Positions 6,896 through 6,905 of a stretch of DNA of 6,905 bases are shown here, one piece after another. Every line of letters begins with the position of its first letter. Positions within the stretch are counted from its first letter, which is position 1. Made by a program: the position numbers and the translations under genes. The stretch comes from Rhodospirillaceae bacterium (GTDB lineage: Bacteria; Pseudomonadota; Alphaproteobacteria; Rhodospirillales; 2-02-FULL-58-16), in assembly GCA_030623425.1 (NCBI GenBank), contig JAUXMA010000082.1, positions 1-6,905 on the forward strand, written 5' to 3'. The notes below the pieces were generated by a model, which was given only the letters and a program-made list of their open reading frames with translations, made no database searches and was not told the DNA's origin.

Positions 6896-6905
6896 AAGGC
6901 GTACA
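6787..6905 (-). CDS. Fragment of an ABC-2-type transporter permease (partial, opposite strand)
   Basis: Read on the minus strand from the right edge (first full codon 6903-6901), the sequence gives [20 protein letters not shown], then [20 protein letters not shown] hydrophobic helix followed by a Gly-Glu-x-x-x-Gly-Thr motif, a leucine run and (S/T)RP is typical of ABC-2 family permeases, where GE..GTL.LLLSRPVSR precedes a further membrane segment. Resemblance fades at about 6787 as the frame enters dnaE; the frame stays open to a TGA at 6727-6729, but those codons are only the dnaE complement. Both ends are missing, so the cargo is unknown. The opposing + frame aligned to the same codons is also open but strongly hydrophilic and unrecognisable, as expected of the complement of a membrane helix. 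Confidence 0.5.

Noticed and set aside
6797..6905. Frameshift in dnaE as the cause of its early end
   Set aside because: All three forward frames after 6796 were read and none continues the expected DnaE sequence, whereas the reverse strand gives a recognisable membrane-protein motif.
6797..6905. Insertion sequence end interrupting dnaE
   Set aside because: No terminal inverted repeat or transposase-like reading frame is visible in the 109 bases available.

Overview
This GC-rich window reads as ordinary chromosomal core DNA of an alphaproteobacterium. Three things suggest this: the short prolyl-tRNA synthetase with no editing insertion, the single Lol permease gene next to lolD, and the order proS - lolC/E - lolD - dnaE, which from general knowledge is common in that class. 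A Rhodospirillales-like lineage is a reasonable guess but cannot be proved from this stretch.

Layout. Positions 1-135 hold the C-terminal end of a cation diffusion facilitator-like transporter (+ strand). It converges, across a 70-base gap, on a complete NCS2/AzgA-type purine permease at 206-1495 (- strand). A 112-base divergent intergenic region follows, containing an imperfect 12-bp inverted repeat and an 11-bp tandem direct repeat. Next is a small secreted protein of unknown function (1608-2015, +), followed by a terminator-like hairpin at 2067-2090. From 2129 to the right edge the + strand carries a tightly packed block: proS, a LolC/LolE-type lipoprotein-release permease, lolD (overlapping the permease by 8 bases), and the first 461 codons of dnaE, starting 4 bases after the lolD stop.

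How the genes relate. The Lol permease and LolD form the inner-membrane ABC transporter that passes outer-membrane lipoproteins to LolA. proS and dnaE are translation and replication housekeeping genes that share the apparent transcription unit but not the pathway. The permease, the transporter fragment and the secreted protein are separate units.

The most important anomaly is at the right end. DnaE homology stops abruptly at about position 6796, part-way through the palm domain. The remaining ~110 bases read better on the opposite strand, as a membrane segment of an ABC-2-type permease. The two parts share about 10 bases that fit both reading frames. Because dnaE is normally essential, an assembly or library chimera at a contig end is the likeliest explanation; a real rearrangement is possible. 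I found no mobile element, CRISPR array, RNA gene or convincing new system in this window.
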